From assembly GCA_910579295.1 (NCBI GenBank), contig CAJTTC010000008.1, positions 1-64,000 of the forward strand: a stretch of 64,000 nt of DNA, read 5' to 3'. Within the stretch, counting starts at the first letter, position 1, and each line of letters starts with the position of its first letter. Source of the stretch: an uncultured Christensenella sp. (lineage in GTDB: Bacteria; Bacillota_A; Clostridia; Christensenellales; Borkfalkiaceae). Under the pieces are notes generated by a model. That model worked only from the letters and a program-made list of their open reading frames with translations. It did not search any database and had not been told where the DNA came from. The position numbers and the translations under genes are program-made. Positions 23,754 to 32,208 of this stretch are shown piece by piece.

Positions 23754-25979
23754 ATGATTAAGCTGATAAAGGGCGGCGTTTACTATATGGGCGGCTCGCT
23801 TGTAAAAGAGAATCGGGCTTTTATGGTAGAGGCGAAAAAGCAGCAGGCAATCAAGGGTACGATTGCTTATTCCATATTAAAGAGCCATAACAAGGGCGAC
23901 GGCGAAAATCTGCGCATATCCTTCGACGCTCTTGCCTCGCACGACATAACGTACGTCGGCATAATTCAGACAGCCAAGGCTTCGGGGCTCAAAGAGTTTC
24001 CCGTGCCCTACACGCTTACAAACTGCCACAATTCTCTCTGCGCGGTGGGCGGCACTATAAACGAGGACGATCACCTCTTCGGTTATTCGGCGGCTAAGAA
24101 GTACGGCGGTAACTTCGTCCCTCCGCATATCGCGGTTATACACCAATATATGAGGGAGGCGGAAGCGGCTTGCGGCAAGATGATTTTAGGCTCTGACAGT
24201 CACACCCGCTACGGCGCGTTCGGCACAATGGCTGTCGGAGAGGGCGGACCTGAGCTTGTAAAACAGCTCTTGGGGCAGACGTACGACGTAAAGCGCCCCG
24301 AAATAATAGCCGTCTACTTAAAGGGCAAGCCCAAAAAGGGCGTAGGACCGCACGACGTGGCGATAGCGCTCGTCGGAGCGACGTTCAAAAACGGCTTCGT
24401 CAAGAATAAGATTTTGGAGTTTATCGGTCCCGGAATAAAAAATCTTTCAATGGATTTCCGAAGCGGCATAGACGTAATGACTACCGAAACGACCTGTCTT
24501 TCAAGCGTATGGGAAACGGACGGCGTTACCGAGGAGTTTTTCAAGGCTCACGGCAGGGCGGGCGACTTCAAGCAATTGCACCCCGTCGACCCCGCTTATT
24601 ACGACGGCGCGGTCGTTATAGACCTTTCGAGAATAGAGCCTATGATAGCTCTGCCCTTTCACCCGTCCAACGCGTACACTATCCGCGAGGTTATAGATAA
24701 CGCTTCGGATATTTTAAACGAGGTGGAGAAGGCGGGCAACGCGTTAAAGGGCGCGGGCGCAAAGCCGTACCGCTTGCTCGACAGGGTAAGGGACGGTAAA
24801 ATATACGTAAGTCAGGGCGTAATTGCGGGCTGTGCGGGCGGCAGTTACGAAAACGTTGCGGAGGCGGCGGAGATAATGCGCGGCAAAAATTGCGGCAACG
24901 GCGAGTTTATGCTCAACGTTTATCCGCAGTCACAGCCCGTATACAAGTGCCTTGTCGATAACGGTTATGCCTCTGCGTTAATGGGCGCGGGCGCTGTGTT
25001 AAAGACGGCGTTCTGCGGACCGTGCTTCGGCGCGGGCGACACTCCTGCGGACAACGGAATTTCCGTTCGCCATACGACGCGCAACTTTGAAAACCGCGAG
25101 GGCAGTAAGCTCGGCGAGGGACAGCTTGCGGCGGTTGCTCTTATGGACGCCCGTTCTATTGCGGCAACGGCGGCAAACGGCGGCGTGCTCACCCCGGCAA
25201 CAGAGGCAGAATACACCAAGAAAATCAAGAAATATTACTTTGACGGCAGTATTTACGAGCACAGGGTATACCGTGGAGCGGGCAATCCTCAGCCGCAGAC
25301 GGAACTCATCTACGGCAACAACATTGCCGATTGGCCCGAGCAATTGCCTCTTGCAAACAATCTGCTCATAGAGGTCGTGTCGGTAATAAACGACCCCGTG
25401 ACGACTACGGACGAGCTCATTCCGTCGGGAGAGACCTCTTCGTACCGTTCCAACCCGTTGCGACTTGCCGAGTTTGCGCTCTCCCGTAAAGACCCCGGTT
25501 ACGTCGGCAGGGCGAAAGAGGTCAAGGCAGTAGAAGAGTACAGGCGCAAAAACGGCGTTTTATCCGACGAGGTGATGCAACAGGTCGGTATAGATATTTC
25601 GCCCGACGTTATGCTGGGCAGTGCGGTAGTGGCAAGAAAGCCCGGCGACGGCTCGGCGCGCGAACAGGCGGCTTCATGTCAGCGCGTTCTCGGCGGCGTT
25701 GCAAATATTGCGCTTGAATACGCGACAAAGCGCTACCGTTCCAACCTGATAAATTGGGGAATGCTTCCCCTTGTGTGCAAGGAATTTGACTATAAAGCGG
25801 GCGACTTTATCTACATTGAAAACGTCACCGAATGCGTAAAAAAAGGCGATACGGCAATTCCCGCAAAGCATATTTCGGACGGAAAAGTCAAAAACGTCTT
25901 CTTGCGGCTCGGCGAATTGACAGAGGAAGAGAAGCAGATAATTCTTAGCGGCTGTCTGATCAACTATAACAAAAAATAA
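23754..25979 (+). CDS. Aconitase-superfamily hydratase (YbhJ-like)
   Basis: A 741-residue aconitase-fold protein. Recognisable parts: GSDSHTRYGAFGTMAVGEGG near residues 144-163, a first cluster-type cysteine in AGCAGGSYENVAEAAEIMRG (near 364), CGPCFGAGDTPADNG (near 422-436) with two further Fe-S cysteines, and a C-terminal swivel domain with REQAASCQRVLGG. The family isomerises tricarboxylic acids or related substrates; this divergent type resembles E. coli YbhJ, whose substrate is not established. ATG 23754 is preceded by GGAGG. No citrate synthase or isocitrate dehydrogenase is nearby, so a TCA-cycle role should not be assumed. Confidence 0.85.
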   Translation: MIKLIKGGVYYMGGSLVKENRAFMVEAKKQQAIKGTIAYSILKSHNKGDGENLRISFDALASHDITYVGIIQTAKASGLKEFPVPYTLTNCHNSLCAVGGTINEDDHLFGYSAAKKYGGNFVPPHIAVIHQYMREAEAACGKMILGSDSHTRYGAFGTMAVGEGGPELVKQLLGQTYDVKRPEIIAVYLKGKPKKGVGPHDVAIALVGATFKNGFVKNKILEFIGPGIKNLSMDFRSGIDVMTTETTCLSSVWETDGVTEEFFKAHGRAGDFKQLHPVDPAYYDGAVVIDLSRIEPMIALPFHPSNAYTIREVIDNASDILNEVEKAGNALKGAGAKPYRLLDRVRDGKIYVSQGVIAGCAGGSYENVAEAAEIMRGKNCGNGEFMLNVYPQSQPVYKCLVDNGYASALMGAGAVLKTAFCGPCFGAGDTPADNGISVRHTTRNFENREGSKLGEGQLAAVALMDARSIAATAANGGVLTPATEAEYTKKIKKYYFDGSIYEHRVYRGAGNPQPQTELIYGNNIADWPEQLPLANNLLIEVVSVINDPVTTTDELIPSGETSSYRSNPLRLAEFALSRKDPGYVGRAKEVKAVEEYRRKNGVLSDEVMQQVGIDISPDVMLGSAVVARKPGDGSAREQAASCQRVLGGVANIALEYATKRYRSNLINWGMLPLVCKEFDYKAGDFIYIENVTECVKKGDTAIPAKHISDGKVKNVFLRLGELTEEEKQIILSGCLINYNKK

Positions 25980-25981
25980 AT

Positions 25982-26010
25982 AAAAAAGCGGGGCAACGCC
26001 TCGCTTTTAG
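25982..26010 (+). terminator. Terminator after the hydratase
   Basis: AAAAGCG.GGC and GCC.CGCTTTT arms with a 3-base loop, then TTTT. Confidence 0.75.
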
Positions 26011-26012
26011 TT

Positions 26013-26330
26013 TTAATTGTTGTTATCGTCAATAGGGCAGGGCAGAGGCTCGGCGTGTCTGCCGTGACGGGGCTTTCTTCCGCCTGCCTTGGGGCATTTC
26101 CCGTCGTGGCACTTATCGCCGTGTCCGTCCTTGGGACACTTGCCGTCGGGGCACTTATCGCCGTTGTCGTTGCAATCGCCGTCGGGGCATTCGTTGCCGT
26201 CGTTTTCTTGGGTAAGTTCGATGTCTTGGTGCGGCTCTATGCTGCCGCTGTCGCCCTGTCCGCAACCCGCAAAGGGTATGGCAAGCAGCAGAGCGGCGGC
26301 GCAAATCGCGCTTAAATTAATTTTTTTCAT
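26013..26330 (-). CDS. Cysteine-repeat lipoprotein
   Basis: A 105-residue predicted lipoprotein: signal peptide about 1-22 with lipobox FAGC, so C23 would be lipidated. The mature part is highly polar and repeats a CPDGxC/CHDGxC unit three times (ECPDGDC, KCPDGKC, KCHDGKC) with Asp/Gly/His/Lys between, then a basic stretch and an Asn-rich end. This could bind metal or form disulfides outside the cell. No family is recognised. It lies alone between the hydratase terminator and a divergent operon. Confidence 0.7.
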   Translation of the reverse strand: MKKINLSAICAAALLLAIPFAGCGQGDSGSIEPHQDIELTQENDGNECPDGDCNDNGDKCPDGKCPKDGHGDKCHDGKCPKAGGRKPRHGRHAEPLPCPIDDNNN

Positions 26331-26350
26331 ATCAACAGTATGTAAAACAG

Positions 26351-26379
26351 TTGAATTAATTATTCCTCGGTGCTATAAT
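26351..26379 (+). promoter_or_regulatory. Promoter of the TM1266-ABC operon
   Basis: TTGAAT, 17 bases, TATAAT at 26374-26379. Transcription from about 26386 gives a leader of about 105 nt. Confidence 0.75.
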
Positions 26380-26385
26380 TTTAAT

Positions 26386-26491
26386 ATCTGAATTCGAAGG
26401 TGCGCCTGAGAGTGAAGAGCTGAATATGTGCGTGCGCGTTTTGCGTACGTTCTTTATTGAGTTCTCTCACGCGGCGCGGGGGAGTTTTTTT
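26386..26491 (+). promoter_or_regulatory. Structured 5' leader, candidate riboswitch or attenuator
   Basis: GCGCC-TGAGAG (26402-26412) pairs with CTCTCA-[CGC]-GGCGC (26464-26477), an 11-bp stem with a 3-base bulge. Inside it CGTGCGC (26431-26437) pairs with GCGTACG (26443-26449). The return strand runs into GGGGGAG and seven T just before ATG. CTCTC could instead pair with GGGAG and hide the ribosome-binding site, or form a weak terminator. A CTGAGA is present, but the rest of the TPP riboswitch consensus is missing. Function is inferred from structure only. Confidence 0.5.
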
Positions 26492-26740
26492 ATGTCGGAA
26501 AACCGTATAGCGATAATAAGCATAATAGTTGAAGACAGGAGCGCGAGCTCGCAGATAAACAAAATTTTGTCCGATTTCGGCGATTTTGTAGTCGGCAGAA
26601 TGGGAATACCGTATAAGCAGAAGGGCGTTTCGGTGATGTGCGTAGTCGTTGACGCGCCCACGGAATTAATCAATCGGATAACGGGAAAAATCGGTATGCT
26701 GTCGGGCGTATCGGCAAAGACCGTAACAAGTAAAAAATAG
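26492..26740 (+). CDS. TM1266-family (iron-only hydrogenase system) putative regulator
   Basis: An 82-residue ACT/NikR-C-like protein. It follows the TM1266 pattern: an N-terminal strand then IVEDRSASSQINKIL near residues 11-25, a GRMGIPYKQKGVSVMCVVV core, and ITGKIGMLSGVSAKTV near the end. Members often sit beside hydEFG hydrogenase-maturation genes; none is present here. Instead it starts an operon with an ABC importer. ATG 26492 has a GGGGGAG site; an upstream in-frame start lies in the leader. The ACT-like fold suggests small-molecule sensing, but the ligand is unknown. Confidence 0.8.
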   Translation: MSENRIAIISIIVEDRSASSQINKILSDFGDFVVGRMGIPYKQKGVSVMCVVVDAPTELINRITGKIGMLSGVSAKTVTSKK

Positions 26741-26750
26741 GGAGCGACTT

Positions 26751-27773
26751 ATGAAAAAATTATTTGCATTTTTAGTAACCGTTGTGTTGTGTGCGGCGTG
26801 CGCTTTCGGCGTAGCGGGTTGTGACAAAAAGGGAGGACATACTCTGTCGGTATACGTTCCCGACGGCGCGCCCGCGCTCGCGCTTTCTCCGTATATGGAC
26901 GGCGGCTATTTCGAAAGTCAGACAGAGCTTGATTTTCACGTTGTAGACGCGTCAACAATTCAGACCTACGTTGCGGGCGAAAACCCGACGGCGGACTTGT
27001 GCGTTATGCCCGTCAACGCGGCTGTCAAACTCTTGGGAAGCGGCGAAAAGTACAAGACGTTGGGCACTTTAACTCACGGCAATTTGTTTTTAATGAAGAA
27101 GCAGAGCGGCGAGGATATATCAACGCCCGACGACCTTTCCAAACTTGTCGGTAAAACGGTGGGAATAATCAACCTCGTAAACGTGCCCGGGTTGACGTTT
27201 AAGGTCATTTTAGCAGACAACAATATTGAGTATAACGAGCTAAAAGACGGGGCAAGCGCGGCTACGGATAAGGTTAATTTAATCGACGTTGCAAAGGAGG
27301 AGGTTATTCCGTCAAATTCGACCTGCGATTATTTCGTCGTGTCTGAGCCCGCGGCAAGCACAAAGGTTGCGGCAACTCAGGGCAAGCTCGACTTTGCAGG
27401 TAACTTACAGACGCTGTACGGCGGCGACGACGGCTATCCTCAGGCTGTATTGGTGGCTAAAAACAGTGTAATCGAGAGCGGCGCGAGCTTTATCGAAGAT
27501 TTTATGCGCAACGTCGACAGCTCTTGCGGAATTATAAAAAGCGACTGCGCGGGAGATGCGGAAAAGTTTATAAGCGCAATCAACTCTCATATTACGGCGG
27601 GCAGCGCAAGCTCTTTAAACGCGCAAAACCTTACACAAACGGTTATTGACAACTGCGGTTTAGGGTTTACGGGAAACGCCGACGGCAAGCAATCCGTACA
27701 CGATTTTATGCAAAAGTTCAATGCCGTTTCGAATAATGCATGGGGTATGCCTGCGGAAGCATTCTTTTATTGA
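26751..27773 (+). CDS. ABC transporter substrate-binding lipoprotein (NitT/TauT/SsuA-like)
   Basis: A 340-residue lipoprotein: signal peptide with lipobox VAGC, C24 lipidated. The mature domain has the periplasmic-binding type II layout (YVPDGAPALALSPYM near residues 34-48, GENPTADLCVMPVNAAVKLLG near 75-95, partial). Related proteins bind taurine, nitrate, thiamine precursors or other small anions; the ligand cannot be told. It is followed at once by permease and ATPase genes, making a complete importer. RBS GGGAG. Confidence 0.85.
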   Translation: MKKLFAFLVTVVLCAACAFGVAGCDKKGGHTLSVYVPDGAPALALSPYMDGGYFESQTELDFHVVDASTIQTYVAGENPTADLCVMPVNAAVKLLGSGEKYKTLGTLTHGNLFLMKKQSGEDISTPDDLSKLVGKTVGIINLVNVPGLTFKVILADNNIEYNELKDGASAATDKVNLIDVAKEEVIPSNSTCDYFVVSEPAASTKVAATQGKLDFAGNLQTLYGGDDGYPQAVLVAKNSVIESGASFIEDFMRNVDSSCGIIKSDCAGDAEKFISAINSHITAGSASSLNAQNLTQTVIDNCGLGFTGNADGKQSVHDFMQKFNAVSNNAWGMPAEAFFY

Positions 27774-27776
27774 TAG

Positions 27777-28556
27777 ATGAAAAAACTACTTTGCGACAAA
27801 AAATTCAATATTCTGTATTCGCTTGCCGCAATAGTGTTGATGTGGGCGGTATGGCTGATTGCGGGCGCGGCGATAAAAAACGAATATCTGGTGCCGCCGT
27901 TTAAGCAGTCGGCAACGGAGTTCTTTTTGCTTTTGACGAAGGCGTTCTTCTGGCGAGCGGTGGGGGCGACCCTTCTGCGTACGCTGATCGCCTTTTTAAT
28001 CTGCTTTGCGCTTGCGCTCGTCTGCGCGTGCGTTGCCGCGCCTTTTAAGCCGTTCGCCGCGTTTATGCGCCCGATTGTAGCGCTCTTCCGTACTCTTCCG
28101 ACAATGGCGGTGTTGTTGCTCATTCTAGTATGGCTGACTCCGCGTACGGCTCCCGTAGCCGTTGCAATGCTCGTGCTCTTCCCGATGATTTACTCACAGC
28201 TGAGCGGCGGTATAGAGGGCGTTGGAGGCGAGCTGTTGCAAATGGCAAAGGTCTATAAACTCACGCCCGCGCAGAAGCTCAGATATATTTATCTGCCGCA
28301 TATAGCCCCCGCGGCAATCGTGCAGACGGGCGCAAATCTGTCGTTCGGAATAAAGCTCATAGTGTCGGCGGAGGTAATGGCTTCAACCTACACGGCGATA
28401 GGCGGTATGATGAGCGAGGCGCAGGCGTATTTAAATCTTCCTCGGTTGGCGGCACTCACCTTGGTGGCGGTAATTATAGGCGTATTGCTGGAATTGGCGT
28501 TTGCATTTCTTTCCCGCATATTATTTAAAAAGTTCAAGGCGGTGCAAAGTGACTGA
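27777..28556 (+). CDS. ABC transporter permease (SsuC/TauC/ThiX type)
   Basis: A 259-residue BPD_transp_1 permease with about six membrane segments. The cytoplasmic coupling loop is visible as MAKVYKLTPAQKLRYIYLP near residues 156-174, matching the EAA motif. It starts 4 bp after the binding-protein gene and lacks its own clear ribosome-binding site, so translation is probably coupled. The next gene overlaps it by 8 bases. Confidence 0.88.
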   Translation: MKKLLCDKKFNILYSLAAIVLMWAVWLIAGAAIKNEYLVPPFKQSATEFFLLLTKAFFWRAVGATLLRTLIAFLICFALALVCACVAAPFKPFAAFMRPIVALFRTLPTMAVLLLILVWLTPRTAPVAVAMLVLFPMIYSQLSGGIEGVGGELLQMAKVYKLTPAQKLRYIYLPHIAPAAIVQTGANLSFGIKLIVSAEVMASTYTAIGGMMSEAQAYLNLPRLAALTLVAVIIGVLLELAFAFLSRILFKKFKAVQSD

Positions 28557-29238
28557 AAAAAGTTTAACGGCGAGCGAAATAATCGAGATTAAAAATCTTA
28601 CCGTTTGCTACGGCGACAACATAGTGTACGACAATTTCAGCCTTATTGCGGGGAATAAAAGGATAACCTGCGTTTTGGGTGAAAGCGGTTGCGGCAAGAC
28701 CACGCTTTTAAACGCCGTGGCGGGGCTTATTCCGTACGAGGGTGAAATAACGGCGGTTCAGCCCGCATACGTTTTTCAGACGCCGCGCCTTATGCCGTAC
28801 GTGTCGGTACTCAAAAATCTTACCGTAACGACGGGAGCAACCGAGGACGAGGCGCGCGCAATTTTAAATCAGGTAGGGCTGTACGGCAAGGAAGACGAGT
28901 ATCCGCAAAAGCTGTCGGGCGGCGAGGCGCAGAGAGTGGCGCTTTGTCGGGCTTTTCTGTTTAAGTCAAACGCGCTTCTGTTGGACGAGCCGTTTTCTTC
29001 CCTCGATCTGAAAACAAAGCTATCCGTAATGGAGCTGTTCAAAAAAATGCAGAGCGAAGCGGAGCGCACAGCTCTGTTCGTTACGCACGATATCGACGAG
29101 GCTGTGTATTTAGCCGATAAGATAGTCGTTATCAAAAGGGGCGGAGTAGTGCGGCAGTACGAAAACGCAAAAAAGCCTCCTTTCGGCGCAAACTGCCCTT
29201 TAAGAGAAGAACTTATAAACGATTTGTTATTATTATAA
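28549..29238 (+). CDS. ABC transporter ATP-binding protein (SsuB/TauB type)
   Basis: A 229-residue ATPase. Walker A is GESGCGKTTL near residue 44, signature LSGGEAQRVALCRAF near 122-136, Walker B ALLLDEPFSSLD near 143-154, and the H-loop VTHDIDEA near 180. The GTG at 28549 is chosen as start because it overlaps the permease stop in coupled fashion with AAGG upstream; a longer TTG frame reads through the permease end. It completes the importer begun at 26751. Confidence 0.88.
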   Translation: MTEKSLTASEIIEIKNLTVCYGDNIVYDNFSLIAGNKRITCVLGESGCGKTTLLNAVAGLIPYEGEITAVQPAYVFQTPRLMPYVSVLKNLTVTTGATEDEARAILNQVGLYGKEDEYPQKLSGGEAQRVALCRAFLFKSNALLLDEPFSSLDLKTKLSVMELFKKMQSEAERTALFVTHDIDEAVYLADKIVVIKRGGVVRQYENAKKPPFGANCPLREELINDLLLL

Positions 29239-29275
29239 AAAACACTCCCCCGCTTAATTAATTAAGCGGGGGAGT
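29239..29275 (-). terminator. Terminator of ychF, perfect palindrome
   Basis: A 32-base perfect palindrome at 29244-29275 (ACTCCCCCGCTTAATT and its complement). The minus strand then runs into TTTTTT. It lies between convergent ATPase and ychF genes. Confidence 0.85.
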
Positions 29276-29290
29276 TGATAAAATCGAATG

Positions 29291-30391
29291 TTATACGTTA
29301 AATCTGAAAAGAATAACGTCGCCGTCCTTAACGACGTAATCCTTGCCCTCGCTGCGCACCTTGCCTTTTTCGCGCGCGCCGACAAGTCCGCCGCAGTCCA
29401 GAAGAGTTTGATAGTCGACGACCTCCGCGCGTATAAAACCCTTTTCAAAGTCGCTGTGAATAACGCCCGCCGCCTGAGGCGCTTTCGTCCCGTTTACAAT
29501 AGTCCAGGCTCGGGTTTCCTTCTCGCCCGCGGTGAGATAGGAGATGAGCCCCAAAAGGTGATAACTCTTTTTTATAAGACGGTTTAATCCGCTCTCTGTC
29601 AGACCGAGCTCCTCTAAAAACATTGCGCACTCCTCGGGGGGCATTTGCGAAAGCTCTTCCTCGGTCTTTGCGCAAATAACCATAACCTCGCTACCCTCGG
29701 CGGCGGCAAATTGCTTGACCTTTACGACGAGGGAAATGTCGTCCTCGGCTTTACCCATATCAAACTCGGAGATATTGGCGGCGTATATTACGGGCTTTGC
29801 CGTCAGCAAAAACAGGTTGTCCAAAAACGGCTTTTCGCTCTTGTCGCATTCGAACAGGCGGGCGGGCTTTTCACTTGACAAAAACTTTTCAAGCCTTTCA
29901 AGCATAGCGTATTCAGCCGCGGCTTCCTTATTTGCGCCGCCCTTAGCCGTGTTTCTTATTCTGTCCTGCCGCTTGTTTACGGCTTCGATATCGGCTAAAA
30001 TCAGCTCTAAATTAATGGTAGTAATGTCTGCAACGGGGTCTACCGTGTTGCTTACGTGAGTGACGTTCGCGTCCTCGAAGCACCGCACGACGTGCACTAT
30101 CGCGTCGCACTCGCGTATGTGCGATAAAAACTTATTGCCCAAACCCTCGCCATGGGAAGCGCCCTTTACAAGCCCCGCGATGTCGACAAATTCAACAATG
30201 GCGGGAGTGATTTTCTTACTTGCGTAAAGCGCCGCAAGCTTATCCAACCGCTCGTCGGGCACGGCAACAACGCCCACGTTGGGCTCTATGGTACAAAAGG
30301 GATAATTTGCGGCTTCCGCACCTGCATGAGTAATAGCATTGAACAACGTTGACTTGCCCACGTTGGGCAGACCTACTACGCCTAATTTCAT
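29291..30391 (-). CDS. ychF: Ribosome-binding ATPase YchF (Obg family)
   Basis: A 366-residue P-loop protein. G1 is GLPNVGKSTLFNA near residues 7-19, G3 DIAGLVKGA near 70-78, and the C-terminal TGS domain ends with GKDYVVKDGDVILFRFNV. YchF binds ATP in preference to GTP and associates with ribosomes. The usual length is 363-367. RBS GAGGT. Confidence 0.97.
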   Translation of the reverse strand: MKLGVVGLPNVGKSTLFNAITHAGAEAANYPFCTIEPNVGVVAVPDERLDKLAALYASKKITPAIVEFVDIAGLVKGASHGEGLGNKFLSHIRECDAIVHVVRCFEDANVTHVSNTVDPVADITTINLELILADIEAVNKRQDRIRNTAKGGANKEAAAEYAMLERLEKFLSSEKPARLFECDKSEKPFLDNLFLLTAKPVIYAANISEFDMGKAEDDISLVVKVKQFAAAEGSEVMVICAKTEEELSQMPPEECAMFLEELGLTESGLNRLIKKSYHLLGLISYLTAGEKETRAWTIVNGTKAPQAAGVIHSDFEKGFIRAEVVDYQTLLDCGGLVGAREKGKVRSEGKDYVVKDGDVILFRFNV

Positions 30392-30423
30392 AAATGAGAT
30401 ACCTCTTGTCAGATTACTGTTAC

Positions 30424-30451
30424 ATTATAATATAAACGGCAAAAAAATCAA
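30424..30451 (-). promoter_or_regulatory. Promoter of ychF
   Basis: On the minus strand: TTGATT, 16 bases, TATAAT. Confidence 0.7.
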
Positions 30452-30469
30452 AACGGTTTGCGCTATAAG

Positions 30470-30498
30470 TTGCCAAATTTTTACCCGTATGATAAAAT
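30470..30498 (+). promoter_or_regulatory. Promoter of argS-gph
   Basis: TTGCCA at 30470-30475, 17 bases, TAAAAT at 30493-30498. It lies downstream of an alternative upstream ATG, which confirms the later argS start. Confidence 0.75.
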
Positions 30499-30523
30499 GT
30501 ACGAAAAGCTTTTAAGGTGTGTT

Positions 30524-32206
30524 ATGGATTATAAAAAGTATATTGCCGAAAAAATTAAGATAGAGGGCGTTTCCGCGGAGGAGATAGCGGGCGCGATTGC
30601 TGTTCCGCCAAACTCGGATATGGGCGATTACGCTCTTCCGTGCTTCAAATTTGCTAAAATTTTAAGGCAATCACCCGTGGCGATAGCTCAGAAGCTCGCG
30701 GCGGAAATACAGCCCGACGGCGTAATTGCCGAGGTCAATGCGCTCAACGGCTATCTCAATTTCGCAATAGACAAGGCGGGTTTAGCACGGCAGACGCTCG
30801 CCGATATAGAGCGCGCGGGCGCACAGTACGGTTCGTCGCAAATCGGAGCGGGCAAAACGGTGTGCATAGACTATTCTTCGGTCAACGTGGCAAAGCCTTT
30901 CCACATAGGTCACCTTTCTACTACGGTTATCGGCAGTGCGCTCTACAAAATTTATTCATTTTTGGGCTATAACGTGGTCGGCATAAATCATCTTGGCGAT
31001 TACGGCACGCAATTCGGCAAGCTGATTTGCGCGTACAAGCATTGGGGCGACAGGGACGAAGTGGAGAAGGGCGGCATTCACGCCATAAATGAGCTTTACG
31101 TGCGCTTTAACTCCGAGGCTACCGAGCAGATGCAGGCTGAGGCGCGCGAATATTTCCGCCTTATCGAGAACGGCGACAGGGAGGCGAACGAGCTTTTCGC
31201 GTGGTTCAAATCTCTCACTCTTGCATACGTTGACAAAATTTATAAAAGACTAAACGTTAAATTCGACAGCTATAACGGCGAGAGCTTCTACCTAGACAAA
31301 ATGCAGCCCGTAATTGACGAGTTGAAAGAAAAGGGGCTTTTAAAGGTGAGCGAGGGCGCAAGCGTAGTCGACTTAGAGCCGTACGGAATGCCTCCTTGCC
31401 TGATATTGCGTTCGGACGGCGCGTCGCTATACGCAACCCGCGACCTTGCCGCCGCTTATTATCGCAAGAGCACGTACGGTTTCGACAAGTGCTTGTACGT
31501 TGTGGCGTATCAGCAGAATTTGCATTTCAAGCAGATTTTTAAGGTGTTGGAGCTTCTCGGCAAGGATTGGGCTAAGGATATGGTGCACGTCGCCTACGGT
31601 ATGGTATCGTTGGAGGACGGCGCAATGTCCACGCGCAACGGCAGGGTGGTTTGGCTTGAAGACGTGATAGAAAAGTGCGTCGAAAAGGCGTATGCCGTAA
31701 TCGAGGACAAAAATCCCAACCTCGAAAACAAGCGCGAGATTGCCGAAAAAGTGGGCGTAGGCTCGGTCATTTTCGGCGCGCTCTACAATAACAAGATTAA
31801 GGATATAGTTTTTTCATACGATAAGGTGTTGAGCTTCGAGGGCGAAACGGGCGTTTATTGTCAGTATACGTGCGCACGCGCAAATTCCGTACTGCAAAAG
31901 GCTAAGGGTATGGAATGCGCCGTTTCCGAAAACCTGCAACTTGCGCCGCAGGAGTACGAGATAATAAAAACGCTATCCGCGTTCCCCGAGGCGGTTAAGG
32001 ACGCCGCGGAGAAGTACGAGCCGAGCACGATAGCCCGCTATGCAGTGGACCTCGCGCAGAAGTTCAATAAATTCTATTTTGAATGTAAGATTTTGACGGC
32101 TGAGGACGGCTGTAAGGGCTTCCGCCTGCAACTTACAAAGGCGACTTTACAGACAATGCAAAACGCGCTTGCGCTGCTCGGAATAGGCGTACCCGAAAAG
32201 ATGTGA
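30524..32206 (+). CDS. argS: Arginine--tRNA ligase
   Basis: A 560-residue class I aminoacyl-tRNA synthetase. The N-terminal Add-1 domain precedes the HIGH motif (KPFHIGHLSTTVIG near residues 123-136). The KMSKS loop is replaced by a SLEDGAMSTRNG-type sequence near 360, as in many ArgRS enzymes. The C-terminal anticodon-binding domain (DALR type) ends with LLGIGVPEKM. The start at 30524 has AAGGTG upstream and lies after the promoter. Confidence 0.96.
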   Translation: MDYKKYIAEKIKIEGVSAEEIAGAIAVPPNSDMGDYALPCFKFAKILRQSPVAIAQKLAAEIQPDGVIAEVNALNGYLNFAIDKAGLARQTLADIERAGAQYGSSQIGAGKTVCIDYSSVNVAKPFHIGHLSTTVIGSALYKIYSFLGYNVVGINHLGDYGTQFGKLICAYKHWGDRDEVEKGGIHAINELYVRFNSEATEQMQAEAREYFRLIENGDREANELFAWFKSLTLAYVDKIYKRLNVKFDSYNGESFYLDKMQPVIDELKEKGLLKVSEGASVVDLEPYGMPPCLILRSDGASLYATRDLAAAYYRKSTYGFDKCLYVVAYQQNLHFKQIFKVLELLGKDWAKDMVHVAYGMVSLEDGAMSTRNGRVVWLEDVIEKCVEKAYAVIEDKNPNLENKREIAEKVGVGSVIFGALYNNKIKDIVFSYDKVLSFEGETGVYCQYTCARANSVLQKAKGMECAVSENLQLAPQEYEIIKTLSAFPEAVKDAAEKYEPSTIARYAVDLAQKFNKFYFECKILTAEDGCKGFRLQLTKATLQTMQNALALLGIGVPEKM

Positions 32207-32208
32207 TT

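Noticed and set aside
26399..26477. TPP riboswitch upstream of the TM1266 gene
   Set aside because: CTGAGA is present, but the second TPP half (the CTGAT..GGATAAT..CCAGCGTAGGG region) is missing, so the known family is not supported.
29244..29275. Perfect 32-base palindrome as a regulatory or recombination site
   Set aside because: It lies between convergent gene ends and is followed by a T-run on the ychF side, so a terminator explains it.
30458..30523. N-terminal extension of ArgS
   Set aside because: The argS promoter lies inside it, and the ATG at 30524 has a ribosome-binding site.
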